DNA of 51,654 bases, taken from the NCBI RefSeq assembly GCF_900091955.1, contig NZ_FMDF01000119.1:1-51654 (forward strand). The letters run 5' to 3'. Made by a program: the position numbers and the translations under genes. The notes under the pieces were generated by a model that saw nothing but the letters and a program-made list of their open reading frames with translations, was not told the origin of the DNA and searched no databases. The DNA comes from Streptomyces sp. Ncost-T10-10d (lineage in GTDB: Bacteria; Actinomycetota; Actinomycetes; Streptomycetales; Streptomycetaceae). Positions 8,166 to 15,672 of the stretch are shown in pieces; position 1 is the stretch's first letter; each line of letters starts with the position of its first letter.

Positions 8166-9074
8166 ATGGGCAAGTTCTTCGACGCCCTCGCGACAAAGTT
8201 GGCTGAGCGCTGGGCCACCTACCTGGTTCTGCCAGGGCTGCTGTTCACCGCCTCCGCCGTGTTCGGATCACAAGTCGGGCACCAACACGCCCTGGACCGA
8301 GACATGCTCATGGAGATGGTATCGAACCTCACCGCCGCGATCGCCCGCCAAGGCGTCGGAACCCAGGTGATTCTGGCCTGCGCGGTCCTGCTCGTTGCCA
8401 CAGGCGTCGGTCTGGTGGCCCAGGCGCTCGCCGGGGGTACCAGGGCGATCTGGCTGGGCCAGTGGCCGTGGCCGCTGCGGCTGCGGCTGCGGCAATCGTC
8501 CCGACGACGTGAGCGCTGGCATCGTCTTGTCCAACACAGACGTGCATTGGAGCAGGCCCGCCCGCGGGCATCCCGCACGCAAGAGGAACAACGGGCCATC
8601 AACCAGGCGGCGCAACGGATCAACCGGCTCTCGCTGGCGGAACCGGACCGGCCGACATGGATGGGCGACCGGATCAACGCCGTCGAACGGGTCGCCCTGG
8701 ACCGCTATGGTCTGGACCTGCCGTTCACCTGGCCCCGGTTGTGGCTCGTGCTCCCCGAGATCACGCGTACCGAAATCACCACGGCACACGCTGCGTTCGT
8801 CGCCGCGACCGCCACCGGAACCTGGGCATGGCCGTACGCCGTGCTCGCCGTGTTCTGGTGGCCGGCCGCACTGATCGGCGCCGCGATCATGCTCACCGGC
8901 TGGGCCCGCGCCCGCAGCGCCATCTCGGATCTGTCCACCCTGTCCGAGGCCGCCGTGGATGTGCACGCACGCACGCTGGCCATCGAACTGGCCGTCGCGG
9001 GCCCGGAATCAGCGGGCCCACTCACCCTCGACGAAGGAGAAAGGATCACCTCCGTGTGCCGCAAGGGGCGCTGA
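8166..9074 (+). CDS. 302-aa membrane protein of the CHAT cassette
   Basis: The ATG at 8166 lies 3 bases after the preceding stop, so the genes are translationally linked. Predicted membrane segments by eye: about residues 18-38 (YLVLPGLLFTASAVFG), 65-88 (VILACAVLLVATGVGLVAQ) and one or two at about 218-248 (WPYAVLAVFWWPAALIGA). A basic, charged cytoplasmic region of about 130 residues (many Arg, with RRRERWHRLVQHRRALEQA) lies between segments 2 and 3. A soluble tail of ~50 residues follows. No enzyme motif is visible. In a CHAT setting a multi-spanning protein is a plausible membrane effector or sensor. It is not gasdermin-like, since gasdermins are soluble before cleavage. Confidence 0.75.
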   Translation: MGKFFDALATKLAERWATYLVLPGLLFTASAVFGSQVGHQHALDRDMLMEMVSNLTAAIARQGVGTQVILACAVLLVATGVGLVAQALAGGTRAIWLGQWPWPLRLRLRQSSRRRERWHRLVQHRRALEQARPRASRTQEEQRAINQAAQRINRLSLAEPDRPTWMGDRINAVERVALDRYGLDLPFTWPRLWLVLPEITRTEITTAHAAFVAATATGTWAWPYAVLAVFWWPAALIGAAIMLTGWARARSAISDLSTLSEAAVDVHARTLAIELAVAGPESAGPLTLDEGERITSVCRKGR

Positions 9075-9141
9075 TATTGCACCAGTGCTCTGGCGTCTTC
9101 TCTGTTTGGGGGGATTTCGCAAGAGTTGGACCGGGCGCTGA

Positions 9142-9453
9142 CCGGAGCCCGCCCCCGTGGTCGCCGGCTACGACGGACAGGAGCGGATGCTCAAGGGGGC
9201 TGCGGCCAGGCTCGATTCGGCCCTGGAACAGCTCGGCGTCGTCCACGACGTCAAGGAGTACCCGGAGGCCGGGCACGCCTTCCTGAACGATGCGGAAGTC
9301 GGCCCGCGACCCCTGCGCCCGCTGTTCCGGGTGACCGGTATGGGCCCGCATCCGGAAGCCGCCGCCGATGCCTGGCGGCGCATCGACACGTTCTTCGACA
9401 CCCGTCTCAAGCACAACGACAAGCACGACAACCCGAAGAAAGAGAAGTCATGA
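9142..9453 (+). pseudogene. Dienelactone hydrolase family protein, C-terminal fragment
   Basis: In frame from about 9142 (after a TGA), the reading PVVAGYDGQERMLKGAAARL followed by EYPEAGHAFLNDAEVGPR is the C-terminal third of a DLH-family alpha/beta hydrolase; the GHAF His is the catalytic base. The segment carrying the nucleophile and everything before it is missing. The stop overlaps the next ATG (ATGA at 9450-9453), a relic of translational coupling with the ferredoxin-MBL gene. Confidence 0.75.
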
Positions 9454-9845
9454 GCACGACTCAGGCAGAGCAGGGAACCCAGGGGGAGAACGGCACCGAG
9501 CCGGAGTACGCGCAGAGTGAGGGCTGGTCCGTCGACGATCGCTGCCTCAACTGCAACATCGCCCGTCAACTCGCCCCCGGCATGATCGCGTACAAGGAAG
9601 GCGGTGAGTACGGGGGACCGTCGTCCGCCAGCCGGAGACCGAGGCCGACATCGACAAGATGTACCTGGCGGCGCACGCCTGCCCGACCCGCTCCATCCAC
9701 CCGCCGGCCGACGAGTGGGCCGCGGACTCGGACCCGTACCCGTACCCGAAGGACCTGGACGGGAACGGGGTCGTCTTCCTCTGTGGGCACGCCTCCCCGC
9801 AGACCTACGGCGCCACCTCCTACCTCCTGCGTCGCCCCGGTGCCG
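9450..9845 (+). pseudogene. Ferredoxin-MBL-fold hydrolase fragment, frameshifted
   Basis: The N-terminal frame from the ATG at 9450 gives EGWSVDDRCLNCNIARQLAP, a cluster-binding Cys region. After a shift near 9612 the second frame gives DIDKMYLAAHACPTRSIHPP, then GVVFLCGHASPQTYGATSYL. This pattern (Cys...Cys...CPTRSI, then the start of a metallo-beta-lactamase domain) is typical of streptomycete ferredoxin-linked MBL-fold proteins. The MBL catalytic part is lost where the IS1182-type fragment begins, at about 9845. It was coupled to the DLH gene upstream. Confidence 0.7.
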
Positions 9846-9849
9846 CGCG

Positions 9850-10510
9850 GGCCGCCGGCGGTGCCCCGGGTGATGCGCCAGCGCCCGTCGCGTCCGTCGG
9901 AGTCCTCGGCGGGTTCGGCGTCCTGCCCGGCGACCAGGGTCAGGATGCCGACAGCGTTCGCGGCCTTCTCACCCATCTTCTGCTCGGGCAGATACCCAAG
10001 GAGACTGAGCGCGTCACCGACCAGGGCATCAACGAGTGCGGCGCGGGCCTGCTCCTCATTCCAGACGATCCTTGGTTTGCCCGGGTCGCTGTAGTCGTGC
10101 GCGGTGCACTGCACGGCTGCCACCTGGTCAGCTCCCGGAACCTCCCGGATGACCGCGCGGACGGCGGCGATGAGCTGGGTGACGGTGTCCTGAGGGCGAC
10201 CGCGTCGTCCAGCACGGTGGAGTCCAGCGCCCGCCGGTGCTTGCCCTTGAATACCCCGATGGCCTTGACGATCTCCCGCACGGCCTCGAACACCCGGTTC
10301 GGCCGGGTGGAGCGGGCCAGCCGGCGGCGGAAGTAGGCCAGCAGCGACGGATCGAACGCCATGTCGTTGAGGCCTGGCCCGCACGCGGCCTTCCACCGCA
10401 GGTCACACCGCAGTTCCTGGACCGTCTCGAAGTCCGACAGCCCGTGCAGGGCCTGCAGCGTGATCGCGGCGGCAAGGATCTGCGGCGGCATACTCGGCCG
10501 CCCGTTCGCC
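9850..10510 (-). pseudogene. IS1182-type transposase, internal fragment
   Basis: Reading leftward from about 10500, one frame gives ILAAAITLQALHGLSDFETV and AFDPSLLAYFRRRLARS, then RALDSTVLDDAVA. After a shift near 10190 a second frame gives DTVTQLIAAVRAVIREVPGA and KPRIVWNEEQARAALVDALV. This is the N-terminal and central part of an IS1182 transposase; the C-terminal catalytic part is absent. It truncates two host genes: the MBL gene on its left and the 3' end of the aldo/keto reductase on its right. Confidence 0.75.
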
Positions 10511-11458
10511 GACGGGTACAGTCTTCTGGGCGGGCACCAACTCCGGTGGTACGAAACCCGCTTGGGCCAGCCGTCGCCACAGTGCGTCCGGGACGGGGAA
10601 ACGCGACGCCGCCGCGTTCGCCGTGACCTCGGCGGCCGACCGGCAGCCGACGACCACCGACCCGACGGCCGGATGCAGGGACGGGAACTGGATCGCTGCC
10701 GCGGCGAGCGGCACTCCGTACTCCGCACACAGTTCCCGGCATCGCCGCGCGCGGGCCAGGGTCTGCTCGGGAACGGGGCGGTAGTTGAACATTGCGCCGG
10801 GGGAGGGGTCGGCGAGGAGACCGGTGTTGAGGACCCCGCCGACGACGACCGAGGTGCCGGTCTTCACGCACAGCGGCAAGAGCGTCCCGAGCGCGTCGTG
10901 GTCCAGAAGTGAGAACCGGCCCGCGATGAGGACGACGTCCACCTCGAACTCCGCCACGTACGCGGCGAGCGGCGCACTGTGGTTCATGCCGAACCCGATC
11001 GCCCGTACCAGTCCTTCGTCCCGCAGTCGGCACAGCGTCGGGTAGGCCGTGCGCCGGATCTCCTCCGGGAAGTCGTCCGCGTCGTGCAGATAGAGAATGT
11101 CGACCGACGACCGGCCCAGGCGGTCCAGGCTCGACTCCAGGGACGTGCGGATACCGGACTCCGTCCAGTCCGTGATGACCTCGCCGGGCGAGCCGTCGGG
11201 CCGTGGCCGCAGCAGCCAGCCCGTCTTCGTGGAGATCAGCGGCGCCGTGACGCCCGCCGGCGCCAGAAGGCGGCCGAGCCTGTCCTCGGCCTGACCGTGC
11301 CCGTAGCGCGGTGCCGTGTCGAAGTACGTGATCCCCTCGCGGGCCGCGGCCTCCAGCGTGGCCGCCGCGTCTGCCTCGGTCACCTCCTCGAACAGGCCGC
11401 CCAGCGGTGCGGTTCCGATGCCCAGGCGGGGCATTTCGAAGGGCAGTCGGCCGGTCAT
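10403..11458 (-). CDS. Aldo/keto reductase, probable L-fucose (aldose) 1-dehydrogenase
   Basis: The 351-residue frame starts at ATG 11458, overlapping the stop of the 632-aa gene by ATGA. It is a TIM-barrel aldo/keto reductase with the usual tetrad: Asp and Tyr in TYFDTAPRYGHGQAEDRLG, Lys in LISTKTG, His in ILYLHDADD. The C-terminal cofactor loop is GSVVVGCRSAAEV. It resembles D-threo-aldose 1-dehydrogenases, which oxidise L-fucose and relatives to the 1,5-lactone with NAD(P). The natural C-terminus seems to end near PPELVPA; about 35 further residues come from sequence at the IS1182 junction, so the tail is foreign. Neighbouring lactonase, fucosidase and aldolase genes support the first step of oxidative L-fucose breakdown. 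Confidence 0.8.
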   Translation of the reverse strand: MTGRLPFEMPRLGIGTAPLGGLFEEVTEADAAATLEAAAREGITYFDTAPRYGHGQAEDRLGRLLAPAGVTAPLISTKTGWLLRPRPDGSPGEVITDWTESGIRTSLESSLDRLGRSSVDILYLHDADDFPEEIRRTAYPTLCRLRDEGLVRAIGFGMNHSAPLAAYVAEFEVDVVLIAGRFSLLDHDALGTLLPLCVKTGTSVVVGGVLNTGLLADPSPGAMFNYRPVPEQTLARARRCRELCAEYGVPLAAAAIQFPSLHPAVGSVVVGCRSAAEVTANAAASRFPVPDALWRRLAQAGFVPPELVPAQKTVPVGERAAEYAAADPCRRDHAAGPARAVGLRDGPGTAV

Positions 11459-13353
11459 CGCGACACCTCCCAGACCGGGGCGTCGCAGGTGGGCCGCCCG
11501 CCGCGCAGAGTCATCGTCAAGGTCAGCCGTATCTGTGTGCCTCCGGACAGTTCCACGCGGCAGTACGGGCCGCCCACGTCCTGTACGGGACCGTCGTCGA
11601 CCTGCGCGGTGTGCACGACGTGTTCGGCGAACGAGCCCGCCTGCACCACCAGCGAGCGCGCGGTGCCGCCGAGGTTGATCAGTTCCACGACGGTGCGGTC
11701 GGGACGGATGTCGGAGACGAGCGCCGCGACGTCCGCGGGAAGTCCCGGCCGCTGCCCGGCGGCGTCGTAGTAGCGCAGATGCATATGGGCGAGGCCCCCG
11801 TTGTAGAGGACCTGAGGGGAACCGGTGGTCAGCTGCAACAGCGCCTCCGTGACGACGGGGTTGAGGTCCTGCCAGTGGTGGATGTCGAGAATGCCGGGGC
11901 CGATGGCCGGGTTCACCGGGTCGTTCTCGATGGCCTCGACGCGTTCGGCACAGGAGTCGAGGGCGCTGCGCAGCATGCGCTCGGGGAAGCCCGGGTTTCG
12001 GCCCTGCAGGAACTCGTACCACGGCTCCTCGTGCCCGGCCTCGTCCTTGATGCGCTGGGTGTGCACCGTCGTCCAGTCCCAGTTCGCGCCCGCCCGCAGT
12101 CGCTCGATTCGCTCCTGATCCTGGGCCTCGCGGCTGAAGTGCCATAGGGACAGCGGCTGTTGGCCCGGCATCACGGTGAAGTCGAACCAGCCGGAGTCGT
12201 TGTGCCGCTGCGGGACCATCAGCGTCCGGTCGGCGTCCATCGCGCGCAGATGCGGATCCCAGCGCTCGCCCAGGGTGCCCCGGCCGTCGGCGCCGCGCTG
12301 CTCGCCCTGGCGCAGTACGGCATCGAGAGGGTTGCGGGCCAGGTCGAGGTAGGCCGCGTCGCCGGTCAGCAGGGCCGCGTTCGAGGCTCCGACGAGGGTG
12401 GCGCTGCCTACGGGGGAGAGGCCGTGCGGCCAGGACCAGCCGTAATGTGCGCCGTACCACCGGCCGCCCAGGTATTCGCCGACTGTACCGCTCAGGCCCG
12501 CATTGTCGGGGACGACGTCGTGTCCGTCGAGCCGTTCGCGCCAAGCGCCGACGTACTCGGCCACCCAGTCCGCGTAGCGCTGCTCGCCGCTGAGGAGAAA
12601 GGCATTCGTGGCCAGTCCCGTCGCGGCCAGATTGACGATCGTGTCACCACGGCCCATCCGGTCCCACATCGCACGGCCGTAGGAGCGGGCGCGCTCGGGG
12701 TCGGCCGCGAGCTGGTCGAAGGACGTGACGTCATCCATAGCGTCGAGTGGCAGCCCGTACGGGTGCAGGGCGAGGCTCCACGGGAAGTACGGCTCTTCGT
12801 CGCTGAATCCCGGGCGCGGCCCCGCCGATCCGTTGTGCGGTGCGCGCACGACCCGGTGTTCGGGGTCGTAGTTCGGTCCGCCGGGCAGATAGAAGTCGGC
12901 GAAACGGCGGGCCAGTGCGCGCAGTTGGGGGTCGCCGGGGTCGGCCAGGCACAGGCCGTAGAAGAGCAGCAGGCCCTCGCCCTGGTGGAACCAGTCGTAG
13001 CCGCGCTCCAACCCGTCCTGGAGCATGCCCATCTCGGTGAGCTGCGCGGTCACGCCGCTCCAGTGCCGCCGTGCGGCCGCCAGGAGATCCGCGCTGCCAC
13101 CGAGGACGTACAGCGTGGGCCAGTTGAAGAACGGCTCGTAGAAGTCGTCCACGCCGTCGCGGCCGTCCGGGCCCACGCCGAGCGTGTCCCGGAAGACGAG
13201 GCGGCCGTCGCCCTCGGTGTAGCGGTCAGCGAAGAGCCGCCAGGCTTTGTCCTGGTAGGCGAGCAACTCCCGCTGGAGCGTGGCCCAGCGGGGCATATCG
13301 GCGATGCTGCGGGTCGCCCGGAGCCGGGGACCGGGCACGGTGACGGCCGTCAT
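11455..13353 (-). CDS. 632-aa protein of unknown family in the fucose regulon
   Basis: No signal peptide is visible, so it acts in the cytoplasm. The first ~400 residues are rich in aromatic helices with HQGEGLLLFYGLCL, FNWPTLYVLGG, LSGTVGEYLGGRWYGAHYGW and a second repeat-like part, typical of (alpha/alpha)6-toroid carbohydrate enzymes. The last ~130 residues look beta-rich (VELINLGGTARSLVVQAG, YCRVELSGGTQIRLTLTMTL), like a C-terminal sandwich. I cannot place it in a named family. It is the first gene of a two-gene operon with the aldo/keto reductase (4-base overlap), reads away from a copy of the ATCGATAG motif, and is divergent from the lactonase gene. A glycosidase or lyase acting on imported fucosylated oligosaccharides is the best guess. 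Confidence 0.75.
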   Translation of the reverse strand: MTAVTVPGPRLRATRSIADMPRWATLQRELLAYQDKAWRLFADRYTEGDGRLVFRDTLGVGPDGRDGVDDFYEPFFNWPTLYVLGGSADLLAAARRHWSGVTAQLTEMGMLQDGLERGYDWFHQGEGLLLFYGLCLADPGDPQLRALARRFADFYLPGGPNYDPEHRVVRAPHNGSAGPRPGFSDEEPYFPWSLALHPYGLPLDAMDDVTSFDQLAADPERARSYGRAMWDRMGRGDTIVNLAATGLATNAFLLSGEQRYADWVAEYVGAWRERLDGHDVVPDNAGLSGTVGEYLGGRWYGAHYGWSWPHGLSPVGSATLVGASNAALLTGDAAYLDLARNPLDAVLRQGEQRGADGRGTLGERWDPHLRAMDADRTLMVPQRHNDSGWFDFTVMPGQQPLSLWHFSREAQDQERIERLRAGANWDWTTVHTQRIKDEAGHEEPWYEFLQGRNPGFPERMLRSALDSCAERVEAIENDPVNPAIGPGILDIHHWQDLNPVVTEALLQLTTGSPQVLYNGGLAHMHLRYYDAAGQRPGLPADVAALVSDIRPDRTVVELINLGGTARSLVVQAGSFAEHVVHTAQVDDGPVQDVGGPYCRVELSGGTQIRLTLTMTLRGGRPTCDAPVWEVSR

Positions 13354-13514
13354 CGACCCACCCCTTCACCCATGTTCGAGCCGCTGGTCCGTTGGTCCCT
13401 GGACATCAAGAACATCCGCCCCTCGCAATCGCCCATCGATAGCCGATGGTTAGACTCACCGGCGCGAGCCAGCCTGTCAATACTCGGGAACGGCACCTCA
13501 GGAGGATCCCGACC
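13354..13514. promoter_or_regulatory. Divergent control region of the 632-aa and lactonase genes
   Basis: A 161-base gap between two divergent starts. It contains the regulon motif at 13435-13447, with a possible -10 (TAGACT, 13451-13456) for the rightward lactonase gene directly after it. Confidence 0.5.
13435..13447 (+). promoter_or_regulatory. Predicted FCD-regulator operator, copy 1
   Basis: ATCGATAGCCGAT differs from the consensus ATCGATAGGCGAT at one base. It lies 67 bases before the lactonase GTG and 81 bases before the 632-aa start, so one site could govern both. Confidence 0.65.
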
Positions 13515-14336
13515 GTGATCGACTGCCATGTGCACCTGTGGGACCCGGCGTCGGGATTCCCATGGATCCGCCCGGGAAGCGTCCATCACAGGGCGTTTCG
13601 CATCGACGACCTGGGTGCCTCGAGGCCGGATGCGGCCGTGACCGGGGCGATCCTGGTCGAGGCGTCCCGCGGCGACGCCGGCGAGACGCTTGCCCTGCGC
13701 GCATGGCGGATGAGCCGCCCCGACCTCGTCGCGGGGTACGTGGGAAACCTGCACGTCCACGGCGACGGCGGCCCCCGGCGCTTCCGCGCCCTGCTGCGCG
13801 ATCTGGGCGACAGCCGCCCGAACGGCATGCGCCTGGGCGGTGCGAGCTGGGCGGACACCCCGGAAGACGCCCACGTGCTGGTGCCCGAACTCGCTGCGGC
13901 CGGACTGGTGTTGGAGCTCAATCTGGGCTCCGGGGCGCTGGGGGCAGCGGCCGAGGCGGCCACCCGGCACCCTGGGCTCACCGTGGTCGTCGACCATCTC
14001 GGCAACCCGCCGAACCTCCGTACGAACCCGGGGGAGTGGTACCGGGACCTGGAGCGGGCCGCCTCGGTGCCGAACGTGGTCGTCAAGATCTCCGGCCTGC
14101 TCACCCAGCAGCACGGCGCACCGCCCGAACGGACCGCGGAGTTGGTCAGGCACGTGGTGGGCACGCTCGGCCCCGACCGATGCCTCATCGGCTCCGACTG
14201 GCCGATCTGCCTGCCCCGCGGCAGCCGCGCCGACTCCCTGGAGCTGTCCTGCCGCGGTCTCGACCGGCTCTCGGACGACGAGCGCGAGCGGGCCCTGCAC
14301 ACCAACGCCGTCCGGGTGTACGGACTGCGTGGTTGA
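13515..14336 (+). CDS. Amidohydrolase-2 family sugar lactonase (probable L-fuconolactonase)
   Basis: I chose the GTG at 13515, preceded by GGAGG 9 bases upstream; a longer frame from 13446 lacks a site and overlaps the operator. The 273-residue TIM-barrel hydrolase has the metal-binding DCHVHLWDP at its N-terminus, VVVDHLGNPP in the middle and GSDWPIC near the end, the signature of COG3618 lactonases. Family members hydrolyse L-fucono-, L-rhamnono- or 2-pyrone-type lactones. Placed beside a sugar dehydrogenase gene of the same regulon, it would open the lactone to L-fuconate. It is intracellular and preceded by the 13-bp operator motif. Confidence 0.85.
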   Translation: MIDCHVHLWDPASGFPWIRPGSVHHRAFRIDDLGASRPDAAVTGAILVEASRGDAGETLALRAWRMSRPDLVAGYVGNLHVHGDGGPRRFRALLRDLGDSRPNGMRLGGASWADTPEDAHVLVPELAAAGLVLELNLGSGALGAAAEAATRHPGLTVVVDHLGNPPNLRTNPGEWYRDLERAASVPNVVVKISGLLTQQHGAPPERTAELVRHVVGTLGPDRCLIGSDWPICLPRGSRADSLELSCRGLDRLSDDERERALHTNAVRVYGLRG

Positions 14337-14372
14337 CAGTCGTCGAAGCACCCTGATTCGATTCCTTCGGTG

Positions 14373-14385
14373 ATCGATAGGCGAT
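14373..14385 (+). promoter_or_regulatory. Predicted FCD-regulator operator, copy 2
   Basis: Exact ATCGATAGGCGAT, 41 bases before the ATG of the deleted acetylxylan esterase gene. The operator thus survives upstream of a dead gene. Confidence 0.7.
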
Positions 14386-14426
14386 GAAAACTACCCGGAC
14401 CCAACCGGCCTCCGCGGAGATGCGAC

Positions 14427-14764
14427 ATGGCGTTGTTCGACCTGCCCCTGGAAGAGCTGGAGCGATATCGCCCGGCTCTGGACGAGCCCGACGACTTCGA
14501 CGCGTTCTGGCGCGAAACCCTCAGTGAACAGGGGGACTTCGCTCCAACCGCGACGCGACCCTGTTCTCGGTCGGACTCATGGACCGCATCCGTCCGCCCT
14601 CGATGGGGTACGCGGCGTTCAACCACTACGGCGCCGAAGGCGAGGTGGACCAGGCCGACAAGCGCATACGAACCTATCCGTTCAGTGATCACGAAGGCGG
14701 CGGCCCCACGCACGAGGTCGTGAAATCGGAATGGCTGGCCAAGCAGCTGAACAGCGTGGCCTGA
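14427..14764 (+). pseudogene. Acetylxylan esterase (AXE1) gene with internal deletion
   Basis: The ATG at 14427 has GGAG 7 bases upstream and encodes a normal AXE1 start: ALFDLPLEELERYRPALDEP and DFDAFWRETLSE. After about 14545 a different frame reads FSVGLMDRIRPPS, YAAFNHYGAEGEV and YPFSDHEGGGPTHEV to TGA at 14762-14764, the C-terminal end of AXE1 with the catalytic His. About 220 residues, including the Ser nucleophile, are missing, and the junction is out of frame. Full-length members (~320 residues) deacetylate xylan or sugar acetates. The intact start, ribosome-binding site and operator suggest recent loss. A second AXE1 gene is intact at 31913-32911. Confidence 0.85.
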
Positions 14765-14807
14765 TACCTTTCGGGATCCTTTCCTCCTGCGCCCCCACCG
14801 AGATTCC

Positions 14808-14820
14808 ATCGATAGACGAT
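14808..14820 (+). promoter_or_regulatory. Predicted FCD-regulator operator, copy 3 (autoregulation)
   Basis: ATCGATAGACGAT, one mismatch to consensus, 50 bases before the ATG of the FCD regulator gene, suggesting autoregulation. Confidence 0.65.
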
Positions 14821-14870
14821 GAGCGCGTACCATGACATAACTGGCTCGCCCATCGCAGGATTGGGAATTC

Positions 14871-15602
14871 ATGGCATCGAATGCGTCGGCTGGATTCGTC
14901 TCCACGCTGGCCACCAACAAGGACCGGTTCCGCAAGACCCTGATCTCCGACCAGGTCTACGAGCTGCTCCGCCAGGCCGTCGTCGACGGCGATCTCGCAC
15001 CGAACGAGCGCGTGGTCGAGTCGGAGATCGCCCGACGCCTGGGGGTGAGCCAGGCCCCGGTGCGGGAGGCGGTCAAGCGTCTGGCCCGTGAGGGCCTGCT
15101 CATGCACGTCCCGCGCCGCGGCCACTTCGTCGTCGAGATCTCCGCGCAGGACGCCGAGTACGCCCGACAGGTACGCGAACCGCTGGAGCGACTCGCCGCG
15201 CAGCTCGCCACCGAACACCTCACCGACGACCACCTCCGCGAGCTCGACGCGCTGGTCGAGCGGATGCGGGACGCCGTCGCCGCGCATGATGTGAGCCTGT
15301 TCCGCGACGCCGACATCGAGTTCCACACTGTGGTCAGCCAGATCGCGGGCAATCCGTTCCTGGCCCGGATGTGGGAGGTCATCGAGCCGAGCCTGCGGAC
15401 CCTGCGGGCCATCTCCGACCCCCTCTTCGCGGGGGACTGGAGCGCCATGGCCGAGGAGCACGGCCGGCTCGTCGGACTGTTGCGGTCCGGGGACGCCGAG
15501 CTGGCGGCCGCGGCGTTCGCCGACCACGCGGCCGGCCGCGGACCGGTCCCGGACGCGCGCGAGGTGAAGAGGAAGCCGCGCAAGGCCGCAGCCAAGAAGT
15601 GA
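14871..15602 (+). CDS. GntR-family regulator, FCD subfamily
   Basis: 243 residues. The N-terminal winged helix (about 20-90) includes DQVYELLRQAVVDGDLAPNE, SEIARRLGVSQAPVREAVKR and the wing VPRRGHFVVE. The C-terminal FCD domain (about 100-220) is all-helical, with metal/ligand-type His residues in FRDADIEFHTVVSQIAGN and in the final helices (EEHGRLVGLL, AFADHAAG). The tail is Lys-rich. FCD regulators typically repress sugar-acid and sugar catabolic genes and bind short palindromes. A copy of the ATCGATAG motif lies upstream, and further copies precede the surrounding fucose genes, so this is the likely local regulator; an intermediate such as L-fuconate or the keto-deoxy acid would be the inducer (inference). 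Confidence 0.9.
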   Translation: MASNASAGFVSTLATNKDRFRKTLISDQVYELLRQAVVDGDLAPNERVVESEIARRLGVSQAPVREAVKRLAREGLLMHVPRRGHFVVEISAQDAEYARQVREPLERLAAQLATEHLTDDHLRELDALVERMRDAVAAHDVSLFRDADIEFHTVVSQIAGNPFLARMWEVIEPSLRTLRAISDPLFAGDWSAMAEEHGRLVGLLRSGDAELAAAAFADHAAGRGPVPDAREVKRKPRKAAAKK

Positions 15603-15621
15603 GCACCACCGCAGAGCCACA

Positions 15622-15649
15622 GGCCCGAGCCGGGCATCCGGCTCGGGCC
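15622..15649. terminator. Strong bidirectional-type hairpin after the FCD gene
   Basis: GGCCCGAGCCGG and CCGGCTCGGGCC form a perfect 12-bp stem with loop GCAT, followed by TTCTT. It lies between the rightward FCD gene and the leftward beta-helix gene and can stop transcription from both sides. Confidence 0.85.
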
Positions 15650-15672
15650 TTCTTGCGGGGAAGAGGTCGTGG

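Noticed and set aside
8166..9074. Bacterial gasdermin as identity for the membrane protein beside the CHAT gene
   Set aside because: Gasdermins are soluble beta-rich proteins before cleavage; this protein has three to four clear membrane helices.
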